Shown: positions 33,906 through 47,367 of the stretch, piece after piece
How positions within the stretch are numbered: position 1 is the stretch's first letter
Layout: each line of letters opens with the position of its first letter
From: Sinonovacula constricta
Lineage: Eukaryota; Mollusca; Bivalvia; Cardiida; Solecurtidae
Assembly: GCA_007844125.1 (NCBI GenBank)
Contig: CM017564.1
Location: forward strand, 16,319,378 to 16,383,377
Direction: 5' to 3'
DNA length: 64,000 nt
Notes under the pieces: model-generated
The model's database searches: none
What the model was told of the DNA's origin: nothing
What the model saw: only the letters and a program-made list of their open reading frames with translations
Translations under genes and position numbers: made by a program

Positions 33906-34345
33906 CAGATGACACGTTATTTGTTGATATTTTGCAGGGATATGAACCCTTTACTTACAGTTATAATAGAATTTAAATTCAGTAACATATACGTAAAAGA
34001 TCTATTTCAATATGATGCCAACAAATACGTACCTTTGGCAACAACATAATTATGATCGCAAGGGTATACATATACAGTTACGAGAACACAAGCAACGTGT
34101 GTGATAGGTTTTTTAATCGAAAGCCTTGAATCAAAGATCATTCGTACTTTATTTATCTCTTATTGTTCGATACAATCATCCCTTGTTAACATACGGACTG
34201 CTTATTACTGTAATAATGTGCCCTTTTTGTATCGTGGATAATCCACAACCAATATATTGAATGACCCTGTGACTTAAGCATCTACGAAATAATTATATTT
34301 GAAGTCTTTTATAACTATAAGCCGTTACTGGGAACTATATTTTTT

Positions 34346-34446
34346 GTCGATGCATGCTGCCCACTGTCGATGCATGCTTCCCTCTGTCGATGCATGCTGC
34401 CCACTGTCGATGCATGCTGCCCACTGTCGATGCATGCTGCCCACTG
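34346..34446. repeat. 20-bp minisatellite, 5 units
   Basis: Units of GTCGATGCATGCTGCCCACT, each with overlapping ATGCAT and GCATGC palindromes. Confidence 0.95.
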
Positions 34447-34871
34447 TGCCTTACTGTTGTACATTATAACGTTCCGTCAAGTCAACGTGATTGTAACGGT
34501 GGCGAGTATGGCGATCAGTTGGATGTTCAAGAGTTGCCTTTTGTGTTCTGTCTGTCGAATACACGTACAATCATAGTTTCGTATGTGAAACACTTTCGTA
34601 CTGATTGGTTTTCAATAGACCTCATGTCCGCTTTCTTTCCTAGAATGGAAGACAACGCTAAATTAAGTTCTCAAACGAAATTAAAGAGCTCAAAGTTGAA
34701 CCACCCTTTAACAGATTGTTTATATCAAAGTTACATTTTGTAGTTCATAAATACCGTTTGACAACAAAAGTCATCTGCAATATGCACTGATTATGCAGAA
34801 ATATTGTGCGATATGGTGTATTATTGCAAGTGAATTGCTTAGCTAATGTGTCAATTAACGAAATCAAGCAT

Positions 34872-35250
34872 GTTAATACAGACGTCTTGTCCTTATAAAC
34901 CGGTTAATACAGACGTCTTGTCCTTAAAAACCCGGTTAATACAAACGTCTTGTCCTTTTAAACCGGTTAATACAGACGTCTTGTCCTTATAAACCGGTTA
35001 ATACAGACGTCTTGTCCTTATAAACCGGTTAATACAGACGTCTTGTCCTTATAAACCGGTTAATATAGACGTCTTGTCCTTATAAATCGGTTAATACAGA
35101 CATCTTGTCCTTATAAACCGGTTAATAAAGACGCCTTGTCCTTATAAACCGGTTAATACAGACGTCTTGTCCTTATAAACCGGTTTATACAGACGTCTTG
35201 TCCTTATAAACCGGTTTATACAGGCGTCTTGTCCTTATAAACCAGCCAAT
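34872..35250. repeat. 31-bp minisatellite, about 12 units
   Basis: Units of GTTAATACAGACGTCTTGTC... meeting at a palindromic AACCGGTT junction. Several units are identical. Confidence 0.95.
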
Positions 35251-38200
35251 ACAGATTTCTTGCGCTTATAATTTGTTGATAAGACTTCTTTTTCGTATTT
35301 CGTTCTTTTTAATATTTATGTCTTTGCTGTGTTGTAAAGTGGGCTCTAGGGCGAATTAGAACAAGATCCATTTTGCAAGACTCATCTCACATCCCGCTTC
35401 ATTTGGAACTACTTTCTGATAGACCTGTCAATGTCGGGAGTGTAGATATACTTGGAAATTCTAAACATGCATGTTTAATGTTTAAAAACGAGGTTGCCCT
35501 GTCGGCAGAAATAAAACTAAAGCTATGTTTTTTAAGATCTAACATGTACTGTATTATCTAATTGGAATCTTTAATCCAAATATTTAAACTGTATGTTTCA
35601 CAGGGTGTAAAAGGTTATTATGCTACAACGTTGTTAGACAAACAATTCATTACTTTCACAATTTTTACAGACCTCATGTAAACAAAAGTGTTTCTTCTAA
35701 GAAATGGGTGTAACCCTAATATCATCATATTGCACTGTTATTGTTCTTATTGTTTTTTATCTGAAATGTTTCATTATTGCGATGTAGTTAAAGCTGAACA
35801 AACTTAGGTTTATATCGATCTACAATACAATAGACTCGAATATCAACTGTGTAAATGTTGGAAATATGTTGTATGTTTTACTATATAAGACCACGTGTGT
35901 TTAGTTTCTGAGCTATTTTTATCCGTCAACTGTATATATCCCTATACACATATTATACAAAGAAGTGCCTACACATTTTCGTGCTTTCCATTTCATTTGT
36001 ACACATTTGTCGGTGGTTTCTAACACTGTAATCTACAGAAAGTCATGGTCTTCACATTTTATCGCAGATTAATTTTTGTTATGCTTTTTCACATTTTTAC
36101 TTTAAGTTGTTGACAAAATAATCCATCCAAAAACGAAATACCTATGTGTGTAATTATTCTGGTCTCTTCTATTTAATTAACGTATTCTTTTTCTTTTGTG
36201 CTATTTTGCATTATTTTAAATTATGAAAAACTTAAGATCTATTTGTTTACCTTTGCAATACGGTCTATGCGTGATAGATTCAAACATGATGTTTATCATG
36301 ATTTACAATTTACGTGTTAAACATTATCTAGCAGTAAACCTGTAGTTTGGATTTAATTTTGTTTATCGTTATTTTGGAAAGTTTGCAAATATCAGGGATA
36401 TCAGGGAGGGAGACAAGTTCTGAAATAAGCCAATCTACTTCTTGCCGAGTGTAACGTTGATTGGAATCCCTTGGTCATCTCCGGTGTTATTCGGAATGGA
36501 GGCTGTGCTCCTGGAATATTGGAACGGGTGCATTTCTAAGAGTACAGTTGTTTTTATGATTGAGTGCTATCTTGTGGTTCGTCACTGTTATAAGAAATAA
36601 CGAAACAGTATAAGGAAGCATCAATCACAGTCAGCTTTGTCCAAGAGACGCCATCAATGACTGCATTCGTTACTTTTCGGAGCTACACGGACCAGTTCGT
36701 AGAGTGCAGAGATGCTCCGTACTGAATGATTGTCCGAGAGGTTCCGTTTTTGTGATGTAGTTTAGTTCCCGGGGTAAAAAGGCCAATGCCGGGTTGGTAC
36801 TGGTGCTAATTCGGTTTGTCGTAGGAATTATTTGTTAATAGTTGTACAATTGTGAATACAGGATCGTTGTATAACTGAATTTATTGTTCTAACGGGGTTC
36901 TGATTTGTATGTATTATTGGATATAATCAGTCGTGTTAGCGTACAAGTTGTTCATAAATGTAGATAGAAGGAGGTAGATATTTTAAAACAATTCAAGTTG
37001 GGTTTTTTTGTGTTGTTGTTGATGTTTTATTTAAAGAGAAACGAGTTGTTTCAAAGTTCTTAAAGAATATGATTTGCAGTTAAATTCTGACTGTTTTCTT
37101 CAATTTTAACAACATAGACTCATATTGTAAAATTGATCCTCATGTTGTGACCATCAAGGCCATTGGTACGACATCGAAACTAGCCTCAAACAACAGAAGC
37201 GATGAACTTCAACTTGACCTAATAAAGTAGAGAGACTGTGTAGATGTTTTTCCATCAAAGCCACGTATCCTCTTACAACGTGTTATTGGTTGTTTTCTTG
37301 GTTAATGTAACGTTATTATGTATCTAAAATGGGAAATGTATGAAACAATTAAGTCGATTGTAATATCCTTGTTTATCTACAAGATTTGTACGTGTTTTTA
37401 TTGTAGTTTATTTATGTAATTCTTGTTAAGTTTAATTAAAATATAACTATGCTATGAGTGTGGATGGCCGAACTTTACCGAGTAGTTACGGAAAGTATTT
37501 TGTCCATTTCGGGTATTATCGAGCCAGTTCGGGTTAGGTCGGAAAATCAACTTTGTTAAAATTTTGTTTTAGATTTTTCACCTTTTTACACTGTATAGGG
37601 CAAACAACGTTCATAAACATCACATAAATAAGATTTCTTTCCCCGGAAAATTGTGATGTTCATGTATATGAAATATATTTTAACAAATGTACCTGTATGT
37701 GGGCATATAACGCCTGTACAGACTTACACACAAGTACATCTTTGGTGTACGTGCAGCAAAGATATACCCAAGGATGTGTTTTGTTGAATCAAATACTTTA
37801 TTTGTTGTTTGTATCTTGTGTTAAGAGTCAGTTATTTAGATATAAATGTATAGTGCTATACTTGGTGAACTTTAAACACTACGTTTGATGCATGCATTAT
37901 CAAATATATTCATGTTTATACTGTTTGTAATTGTAGATCTAATTTCGTATAAAATGCAATAACACATTGTCTTTGTTGTCAATATCTCACAAACTACGTC
38001 ACATTGTGGGAGATATGATATAATATACAATTCTGAGCTGTTTATAGTGTGATACACACTGACAAATAATTGTACCAGTTGAACAGTCCATAATTGTGTT
38101 GTTTGGTAATGTCCTAGCATGTGGGTTCGAGACTCAGCGTATCTTTATGCTTGTAAATTGACTGATCCATCACAAGGCGGATTCAAACTGATCTGTGGAC

Positions 38201-38380
38201 TACATTGTATATACTTAAAGAGGTAGATACACGAACACATTTGTCAATTAACAAATGATCGACACCTTAATTAAATACTAATTGCAAACAAACATAAACG
38301 CAATTAGCGAACTTTCAGTATGTCGAGCTAGAATTAATGTTTAATGGTTATAAAGTTCAGCCTGTCTGTGATGCTTACTT
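35250..38380. other. Intergenic, no gene recognised
   Basis: Mostly AT-rich. The block 36400-36830 is richer in GC and has short open minus-strand runs broken by stops. I could not match it to any family. Confidence 0.5.
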
Positions 38381-38382
38381 TT

Positions 38383-38402
38383 GGGGGGGGGGGGGGGGGG
38401 GG
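38383..38402. repeat. Poly-G tract
   Basis: A run of about 20 G. Confidence 0.9.
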
Positions 38403-38494
38403 AATTCACCGACATACTTGGATGTTGTGCAACGCGCTGTAGATTCCGAATCCCGAAGTGCGTCGGACAATGCATTGATTCGTCCATTTGCATT

Positions 38495-38645
<151 letters not shown>

Positions 38646-38949
38646 TTGCATATAAATTACCACGGGGTCGCTCGTACAACTTGTAGTTCGAACAGTCGAA
38701 CAGGTTGCTGTACCCAAAAGCCTATTTACCTGTTTTTTCACGCCTTATTTTTCCGAACAGTTTCTATGGAAATATTATGTGGCTTTTTTTAACAATGCAG
38801 ACAACAAAATCGATTAAATCTTGTGTAGTATTATGAGTGATAAAAGCGATAAAAATAAACATTCTTAAAAGAATTATCTTTATATTAAGTATATTGGAAT
38901 ACTAACCAAGAATTCTTTAAAGTAAAAAAAGAGGAACAGGAAGTTATAA

Positions 38950-39237
38950 CCTAGCGACCTGGAATGCGATGAGATTTGCCGTCATTTTTGCCGATATTGT
39001 GCAGCAACATTTCTATCTGCACAGGGCACTTATGAGGTGCCCAGGGACTGAACCCGGCCGGTCCATTATACTGACACCGATGAGTCAGGCGTAATGCTGT
39101 CCCCTTAGCCACGAGCGTTAGGAGAGAAGCCACTACTACCAACAGTAAAGTCTTTGGCTTGACCCGGCCGGTGTTTGAACCCGAGACCTCCCGATCCGCA
39201 AGCCGACGCTTTACCACTTGAGCTATTGCGTCCGGTT
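38950..39237 (-). mobile_element. SINE family C (tRNA-derived), copy 1
   Basis: The minus-strand head (caagtggtaaagcgtcgg, cgggttcaaacacc-like B box) leads to a body with gactcatcggtgtcag and gggcacctcataagtgcc. Flanked by a near-perfect duplication TAGYGACCTGG. Confidence 0.8.
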
Positions 39238-39239
39238 TA

Positions 39240-40410
39240 GTGACCTGGTATAATAGTGATAGAAGCGCTATGACTCCATCACCTGGAAGCTAGGTTCATA
39301 TTATAGACTCAAGAAAAAGTGATGAGCTTAGCGAGAACTGGCCAGATACGGTCAATAATAAACAACGTGTTTTCTATCCTCTATTAAAGACTGTGATTTT
39401 CCACATTAGATCTGTTCTAGCCGGGGAAGACCAGCCTTGACGGAATGCTCTGGGGAGATAATTTTTAAATTATTTCAGAGAATGTGAAATGACAGATGTT
39501 GAGAATCTGCTATTAACGACTACTTTTGTCTACTTGCCGCACAAAAGCATGGACATTAAATCAATTAGAAAATCGATGCCCGGTTTAAAAGCATGCTCTG
39601 TTTTTTGTTGTTTAGCTACAACTGGAGAGATGCTCGCAGAACGTCGGAACTCCCTGAAGGAGGAGGCATGTTTTAAAATAAACTGTTATAAAAAACAAAA
39701 CTGCCACACAGATGTAAAACATGGCATGGGTGTAGGAATATTGCTCACTAATCCGCGGCAGAAAAAAGCAACAACAAACACGTGTATTTGTTTCAAGGTC
39801 AACGCCAAGGAAACATAATCAACAAATCCAACACATGGTCAATGTGAAGCATATATAGTGCTGTTCTAATTGTGATAGCATGCCTCTGTAGACGCAGTCA
39901 TACAACTCCACTAGTAGGCTGTATTCTGAGATTGTCGTAACATTACCCGACGGTTTAAAATTGTCAAAAACGTGAAAACAGTCTTAGTTAGTCACGTTGC
40001 TAGTTAATGTGACTTCGTCATGGTCACATTCACATTTTATAATTTTTGCTAAAAAGAAAACAAAATGTCTAGACACACAGAAAATAGATCTAAATATTAT
40101 CTATGATCAGTGAATAATATTGATTTGTTATATATCCAAATATTGTTATGATTTCAGATTTTGTAAACCAAAAACGTAGCAACGGTTTTCAAATATATTC
40201 GCCATTTACTGCTCAGCAACCGAGTACAGAACAGCTCATGCGCGAAAATGCTTCATTAACAATATACTTAATAGTTTGGTGGTGACACAATAATTGAAAT
40301 AAAAAAAACAAGAAACGTGGATGCCCAGAATTGTAAAGCTGCGTTTAAAAAAGAGGACCGCAGAACGTACGCACACGGCTGCTATAACGTAAATTGAACC
40401 AATACACAGG
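39240..40410. other. Intergenic, no gene recognised
   Basis: A 109-codon open stretch at 39489-39818 is Cys- and Lys-rich but has no recognisable domain or splice context. Confidence 0.45.
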
Positions 40411-40413
40411 AGT

Positions 40414-40415
<2 letters not shown>

Positions 40416-40486
<71 letters not shown>

Positions 40487-40622
40487 ATCTGTCTGTCTCT
40501 CTCTATCTGCCTCTGTCTGTCTGTGTGTGGTCTCTCTCTCTCTTTCTCTCTGTCTCTTTCTCCCTCCTTACCTGTCTCTCTCTCTCTCTGTTTGTCTGTC
40601 CGTCTCTCTCTTTCTGCTGTTC
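40416..40622. repeat. (CT)n / (CTGT)n microsatellite
   Basis: A pure CT run of about 65 bp, then imperfect CTGTCT variants. Confidence 0.95.
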
Positions 40623-40957
40623 TGTTTTGTTTCAGTTGCTAAAGCTTTATCGGCAATCGCAAAACTACGTTTTAGTATCAACGAACGTTTGCAGATACAG
40701 CCGTCGATATTCCATTGCAGAAAGTTGACGAGTTTCATTTTAGCGCATGCCAAGGGTTGGACTGCGAACTATGGTCAAGGGAGTAAGAGATTAAGTCTAG
40801 ATGAATATATATATTTTCAACTTTGCAAATACTTCAAAATGGAGCATAATTCGTATTTCATAATCAGTTGTATGTATATTTATTTAACATTTATTTTATC
40901 TGAAAATGCCATTTTCAACTGTATTCAGATATACATCTGTGAACAAAAATTGTATTA

Positions 40958-40968
40958 TTATTATTTTA

Positions 40969-41008
<40 letters not shown>

Positions 41009-41009
41009 C

Positions 41010-41078
<69 letters not shown>

Positions 41079-41295
41079 CATCATCATCACCATCATCATC
41101 ATCATTATCATTATCATCTTCCTCATTATTATTATTATTATTATATTTTTTATATTACATGTATTATCATTATTATCATTATCATTGTTACTTATTATTA
41201 TTATTATTATCATTATTACTATTATTAGTTTTATAACTATTATTATTATCATTATTACTATTATTATTATCATTATTACTATTATTATTATTCAA
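40958..41295. repeat. (ATT)n / (ATC)n microsatellite
   Basis: Compound trinucleotide tract of about 340 bp. His-rich and Ile-rich ORFs across it are artefacts. Confidence 0.95.
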
Positions 41296-41299
41296 TGGA

Positions 41300-44080
41300 G
41301 TAGAATTACTGCCTTTAATGTCGATAGTATGCCATGAAAACGCGGCTTGAAACCAAAGCTACAGATGTCAAACTTTCAAGCTAACTTGGTAGCAAAAACA
41401 GTTCAATCTGTACTTGTGTGTCTACCTTTAGTTTTTATTACTTATCATAATTAGGATGATTGCGGAGGTTATCCAAACACACTTCGAAGACGACCGCTAA
41501 GAAACATATCAAGGGAGATAATTCATTAGGAAATAAATCGCAAAGCATTACTAGTTACTTCCCGTCTCTATGACGCCAATATAAAACGTTTTCCCACCAA
41601 TAAAAAAGGAGACCAGTTTTTTTTTTCAATAAACACAGGTTGTTCTGAGGACTGTTTTGTTTCAGTTTTCACTTCTCACATCTAGTTTAGACAACTGATA
41701 AGCTAACAAAATAAACAATTCAATGTCGATCTGCAGAATACTAACCAAAAACGCAGGCAAATCCATCGTCGGAACAACCGATCCATGCCACTTCTCTCTA
41801 TTCATAGCCCGTGGGATATTTAGTTCACTTTTCGCCGTTTCTGGTAATGACATTTCATTGGTCGCTTCATAATCCGATGAAGATTTCAGTCCAATGATAT
41901 CGCTCGTTCTTTCATTGTTTCGACAGACTTGTCAAAATGGTAACGTCATTGTTAGACTTCTAGTCTCCACCCTGAATAGTATGGATTTTGAAAGCAGTAT
42001 TATTATGGCCTATTCTTGTTCTGTTCAGTTCTATAAGACGACAGAAAAATTACCAATAAACCCACGGCGGACGAATGTAGTAAAAAGCAATAGTCGAGCT
42101 TGGGTATCCGAATATGAGGGAAATCCAAATACACTTTTAAATGTTGGCTTGATTGTTAAAAAAGTTGAAAAATAATTGTAAAATATCCAGCGGAGATTTT
42201 GTAGTACTTGAGTATAATATGCAAGTTATTAAACTGGTCTGAATAAAAAAATGAATCAAGTACGTACATTACCATGATACATCCTTTATTTAACCTTTTT
42301 GGTTCGTTTACAAAAATAATAATAATAAAAAAAAAAATAATAAAATAAAAAAATAAAATTCAACAATCGAGTGAAATGCCAGCAGAAGTCTATAAATCAA
42401 CTGCAAAACTAAATGAGTTCGCAGGATCGAGCAACGATGATGTGTTGTGTTTATTATTTTAAAAAAGTATAACAGCACTTCATGGATTGGTGGATCGTGT
42501 GTCACATGACCTTGTGGCATGTTATCACAGTGAACGTAAAATTGATGTCTGAGAAATAACGATTTAGTATTTCGGGAGTCATATCAATAAAAAATGTTGT
42601 TGTTTTTTCTTACTTCACCTAAGAAATTGAAAAAAATTCCAGGAGAAATTTCTTAGATTTAATGGTTTAATAATTTTAATAGTAAATTTCATATATCTAA
42701 GAAAATATTTCAAAATGTAAGGAAAATTTCTGAGTTTAAGTCAGAAAAACTAACAAAGTTGCTTTATGAACAAGATCCCTGGAATTTTTTTTGGAAAAAA
42801 GTCATAAATATAGTGTTATTATCCAGTGTACACACAAAGACAACAAACAGTTGGTGTAACATTTATTTATTCATATATTAACATCATACTGTATGATACA
42901 TAATCACATATTTGTTAACAATGTCTTATTAATAAAATTGATGTATACGCTCATTAACACATATTTACTTTTATGCAGGTTCAAAATAATAAGTATTCTA
43001 AATATACAGCCCTCATTCTATAAACCATATTTCTCCAAATAAAATAAAAAGAAAACTTGGGGGTATTTAAAATATTGAGAAATCGGATAGACAGATGGGA
43101 AAACAGTCTGATTCCAGACGTCATCTTTCTCTCCACAAAACTTGGGTTTGTTGAGGGGTGAGTATAAAAATATTGAGTGACTTTAATTTTACTGTTTAAC
43201 CCTTTCATTCATAGTTCTTGAACATGATTTTGAAATTTTACCTGTTTTTATATTCTTTAAAACAGTTCAAAGTATTTCTAATACATGTATGTTTCATCAT
43301 TTAACAGTAAATCCATGGTGAAACTGGGCTACATATAAACCTTTCGTAGTGCAGATTCTACTAAAGATAAGACTGATAATTCTGATTGCTTCACTAAGGC
43401 GTAAAATGGCCAATGCATGAGTGAAAGGATTAAACAAGATTATAAATCAAAGGTTTTGTTACTTGTGGTCTGATATACATGTGTATATGTGAAGTACATA
43501 TGTACATCAAAACACCACCAAATACAATAAACTTATCATTGACAAAGTGCTCATTCCGTGGGAAAAACGAAATTAAATTGAATTCAAACCAGTAAAATAA
43601 ATACAAAAAAATATAGGTTAACTGTCAGAAAATTGCTGTGAACAATAATTTAAAAAGTGTCAATGTAAACATAATAAAATTGATCAAATAACAAGAAAAA
43701 AAAAGTGGTCACAAAAAAGTAAATTATCACAGAACACACATGTACTTCTTTTAAACTCTCAGCATATACCTTCAGTGGGTGATGTGATATAATGTGACAA
43801 AGTTTTGTTACCATAGTAATAAACAATACAAGGGATATCAACATACATGTATAAAAATTAAAATTCAATAACAAATACAACAAAAATTATAAAAATTTAT
43901 TTTTTAATTGCTTTTTTGGTGCAGGCCCTTGCGACCGCTTCTTATACCTTTCCATCTAGTTTTGAGCACAAAAAAACTTAAGTTAGTAAAAAAGTTAGTA
44001 GAAGTTATAAAAATAAACTAAAAAATAAATAATTATTGCTTAGAATGCTTATTGCAATAAATTTCAATTTATTATAATTG
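41300..44080. other. Intergenic, no gene recognised
   Basis: Two facing ORFs of 63 and 93 codons (41662-41853 minus, 41894-42175 plus) lack family features. The rest is AT-rich. Confidence 0.45.
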
Positions 44081-44096
44081 ATCTTCAAATAGATTA

Positions 44097-44423
44097 TATA
44101 TTTATTTATTTATTTATTAGGTTTATCGTCCCACCAACAGTTTTTTAGTTATCTGGAGACGGTGCCCACTTGAAGCAGATATAGTGCTGCCTTCACTGTG
44201 TATAGCATGCCGTGAACACCTGGCACGATACCACACCCAGTCACATTATCCTGACACCGTGCCAACCAGTCGTGGAACTACCCTTATATTTGCTTGAGCG
44301 TTAGCAAGGGAGCTATACCACTACCATTTTTAACGACTTTGGTATGTCGTGGCCCGAGATCGAACCCAGGGCCTCTCATACCTGGAGCCGACGCTCTACC
44401 GATTGCGCTACCAGGTCCGGTCA
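44097..44423 (-). mobile_element. SINE family A, full copy with perfect target duplication
   Basis: Reverse copy of the 10.6-kb SINE with an intact head, box B (gatcgaacccagggcc on +) and a (TAAA)n tail. A perfect 11-bp target duplication CAAATAGATTA flanks it (44086-44096, 44424-44434). This points to LINE-mediated retroposition. Confidence 0.9.
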
Positions 44424-44804
44424 CAAATAGATTAAAAACTAGTTTGATTTTTTTTAAGAAAATACTATGGTTCCCCATGGAACAATTTACAACATAATTC
44501 AAAATTCAATTTGTAAAAATAAATTTATTTAGTGTCAAAAACAGGAGGTTAATCAAGAACAATAATTAGACAATAATTAGACGACATCAAGTTGTAAATA
44601 AAACTGTAAAATTATTTTTTTTCAGATAAAAATTAAATTTCGGTTGTTTCTACATAGTCACTTGGAAACCAAGTATGTTTAGTGACATTGACATTCCCTG
44701 GGACCCTTGCAGGCGGGTATAATTGATAATATCAGGTCACATGATTAATTTATGCCCTTATATGCAATTACATATTAAACACACCAATGAGATGAGAAAC
44801 ATCC

Positions 44805-44953
44805 AATATTCCAAGACCACAGGGGCCATAACTCTGTCAATAACATTTCAAGACCACAAGGACCATAACTCTCAATGATATTCCAAGACCACAAGGGCCA
44901 TAACTCTGTCAATAATATTCCAAGACCACAAGGGCCATAACTCTGTCAATAAT
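44805..44953. repeat. 37-bp minisatellite, 4 units
   Basis: Units of AATATTCCAAGACCACAAGG..., the second slightly shorter. Confidence 0.9.
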
Positions 44954-45377
44954 AGTTCTAGGGTTTCATGCCTTTTAAAAATAATTTCCAGTTTGTCGCA
45001 AATATCTTTGAAGCATGTTTGAGAAAAGGACTCTAACAAAAAGTCTAACCAACACAGAAGCTGACAAGAGGATCGTGCAATAATCTCCACGATTTTCTCT
45101 TTTGCAAATAAAGGAGCTAAAAAATGAGAGTAAGATGCTGTGAAAATTAAAAAATGTCTTAGATTTTGAGCAATATTAAAGTGTTTTACAAAAAAAAATA
45201 AAGATCACGGAATCTGAATAAATCTTTTCTGAGAGTCCACTTCTTGGATAGAACTACAACATGTAGACCCCACCTAGAGCAATGTAAAGTTAATAGTTTT
45301 TGCCCAAAGACTCACACCTTGATCTGCAGTCTGAACCCTAGACCCTCCCAGTCCAGTGCAGAAACCATCCATTCACA

Positions 45378-45455
45378 CATGCCAACATAAATATAAGAGA
45401 ACAGGCTCTGTATAGAGGGACACAAGGACAGGCTCTGTATAGAGGGACACAAGGC
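45378..45455. repeat. 28-bp direct repeat, 2 units
   Basis: Two copies of ACAGGCTCTGTATAGAGGGA plus acacaagg. Confidence 0.9.
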
Positions 45456-45817
45456 TTTCATATGTGTGGGTATATTCAACAGTTCTGTTATATGTAAATA
45501 CATGGATATTTTCCAGTAATGAAATTCCCGCACTGTAAATTTAAGTTGAAGGTATATATAACAAAAATTAGCTGTTTCCGTGGTTATGTGATGAAAAACA
45601 GCTGTGTTCACAGAATACTGACAATGTTAAAAGATTGTAAATAGTAAAGTTTTGTTTTGTAGCGTTTCATGCAACTTGTTTAATATTTCCAGTTTCCCTG
45701 CCTACATCAGATTAATCAACTAGTTCACACACTGGCACTTTTTGTATATATTCGGCTTTAATAAACTTTTGTCAAAAAGCCCCTGTTGTCATCCTCAAGA
45801 AAAATAATACATACGCA

Positions 45818-45849
<32 letters not shown>

Positions 45850-45856
45850 CACACAG
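45818..45856. repeat. (CGCA)n(CA)n microsatellite
   Basis: Short compound tract followed by (CATA)n remnants. Confidence 0.9.
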
Positions 45857-46287
45857 AGACATACATACATGCACACATACACCCTTACAGGAGACTAGAA
45901 TCAAACACAATATGTCAGTCAAGACAAAAGGACGGCTTGGTCGGTGTATATTGTATATTAACACTAAGGTCCGTGTTCAACAAATAGCCTTCAATAAGAT
46001 TTACTCAAGTCACGGATTTCAAGGCAGAATATCATCAAAGGATGTTCAAGTATGAGTGTACAATTGTAGATGTCATTCTTTCTTTGCTACTTGGAGCTTA
46101 ACTTTACATTTACAACCAAATAGCAGAGCAAATTTTTGTTGGTATGAATTGGTGACTTGAGTTCAAGTTATGATGGGTGAGTCTACATGACATTAATAAG
46201 TGTAGACAAAAAACTGAGATACAGATTACCTACATGGATCAAGAAATATTCAGTTGGACAGTTTAGAGAGTACAACTAAGTGCTTAA

Positions 46288-46771
46288 AGGTAGTATCCGA
46301 CAGTTTGCTTATATCTTATAATTGTAACAATATCTGACTTCCGTTTTGGGTATTTGCACATAATTTCTGCAGAAAAAGAATAGTCTAAGTTTTGACGGTT
46401 TTCAACAGAATCTCAGTTTTCGGGCAGTAAAACTTGTTAATCAACACTTAAAATGTTATTTCTTGTTGCATCTATAAATAAGAATGATTGGAATTCCTGT
46501 AAAAAATAGACATCGAAGTAACAGCGGAAGATGAGGATATGAGCTATCACATAAGTGGTCACATGGTTTTCTTGGTTTAAAAATAGGTAATTGTGCAGCG
46601 TTGCTCAGATAGGAAATACATGTTTGTAATGACAATTGTGAAACTATGGTTCACTTTTCAGACAGGTGTAGGACATTGATAAACAGCATTTTACGAGATC
46701 TGTTCAGATAACAATTGTTTACTACAATGTTTAATGAAAATATTTTTGGTCCAAACTCTCGGACACTACCT
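46288..46771 (+). mobile_element. MITE family B copy 10 (reference full-length copy, 484 bp)
   Basis: This is the best-preserved copy. The TIRs are AGGTAGTATCCGACAGTTTG and AGGTAGTGTCCGAGAGTTTG (read inward), flanked by TTAA at 46284-46287 and 46772-46775. It has no coding capacity. TTAA target duplications suggest mobilisation by a piggyBac-type transposase, but a TTAA pair could also arise from TA-targeting ends, so the superfamily is open. Confidence 0.85.
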
Positions 46772-47326
46772 TTAAGAAGTCTTAACAACATGATGAAATG
46801 AGAAAGTATGCAAAATTTAAAATATGGACAACATGATGAAGGATTAAAATAGCACACTTCTTTTTTTTTAATAAACAGCATGTTAGTATTTGATCTGCCT
46901 AATGTCTAGCTGTAAAAGATACCATAGCAACAGAAACAGACATATAAGCTTATTATTCCCTGTACAAATAAATGAAGATAACATAATAATGGATAATACA
47001 GTCCCATTTGTCTAATAAACTCCGTAAAATGTTAATCCTATTGATGACTTCTTTCATCAGCAACAGCATGTTAACTTTTTAAGTTTTTCAAGAAAAAGCA
47101 GCAACAAAAAAATTGGAAAGAAAATTGGTTAATGACAGTTTCAGTCGCATATTCTTGAAATAGCACTGTTTCAGCTTCAACAATCAAATTTAAATGTTTG
47201 TTATTAACATGGGTGGATATATTTAGTTATACTCCAAACCTTTATAAGCATTTTGCCTCATTGAAAAATAATCCCCATTACCAAATCTAATTTGTAGAAA
47301 AAAATGCCTCTTAATCAAGATTTCAA

Positions 47327-47332
47327 TTTATT
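47327..47332 (-). terminator. Poly(A) signal of the RITA1-like gene
   Basis: AATAAA on the minus strand lies about 36 bp beyond the stop codon, which gives a very short 3' UTR. No better hexamer is nearer. Confidence 0.55.
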
Positions 47333-47367
47333 TTTTGCCTTTGAATATTTCATCTGCCCAACGTGTC

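Noticed and set aside
34872..35250. CRISPR-like regular repeat array
   Set aside because: The units are directly adjacent with no unique spacers, and the genome is eukaryotic.
36400..36830. Coding-like minus-strand segments in a GC-richer patch
   Set aside because: In-frame stops divide it into runs of at most about 40 codons and no domain is recognisable. It might be an old pseudogene.
39489..39818. 109-codon ORF
   Set aside because: No recognisable domain, no promoter or poly(A) context, and a composition expected by chance.
41739..41853. Minus-strand first exon (about 36 codons) ending at gttagt
   Set aside because: The donor is weak, no continuation was found downstream, and the peptide matches nothing I recognise.
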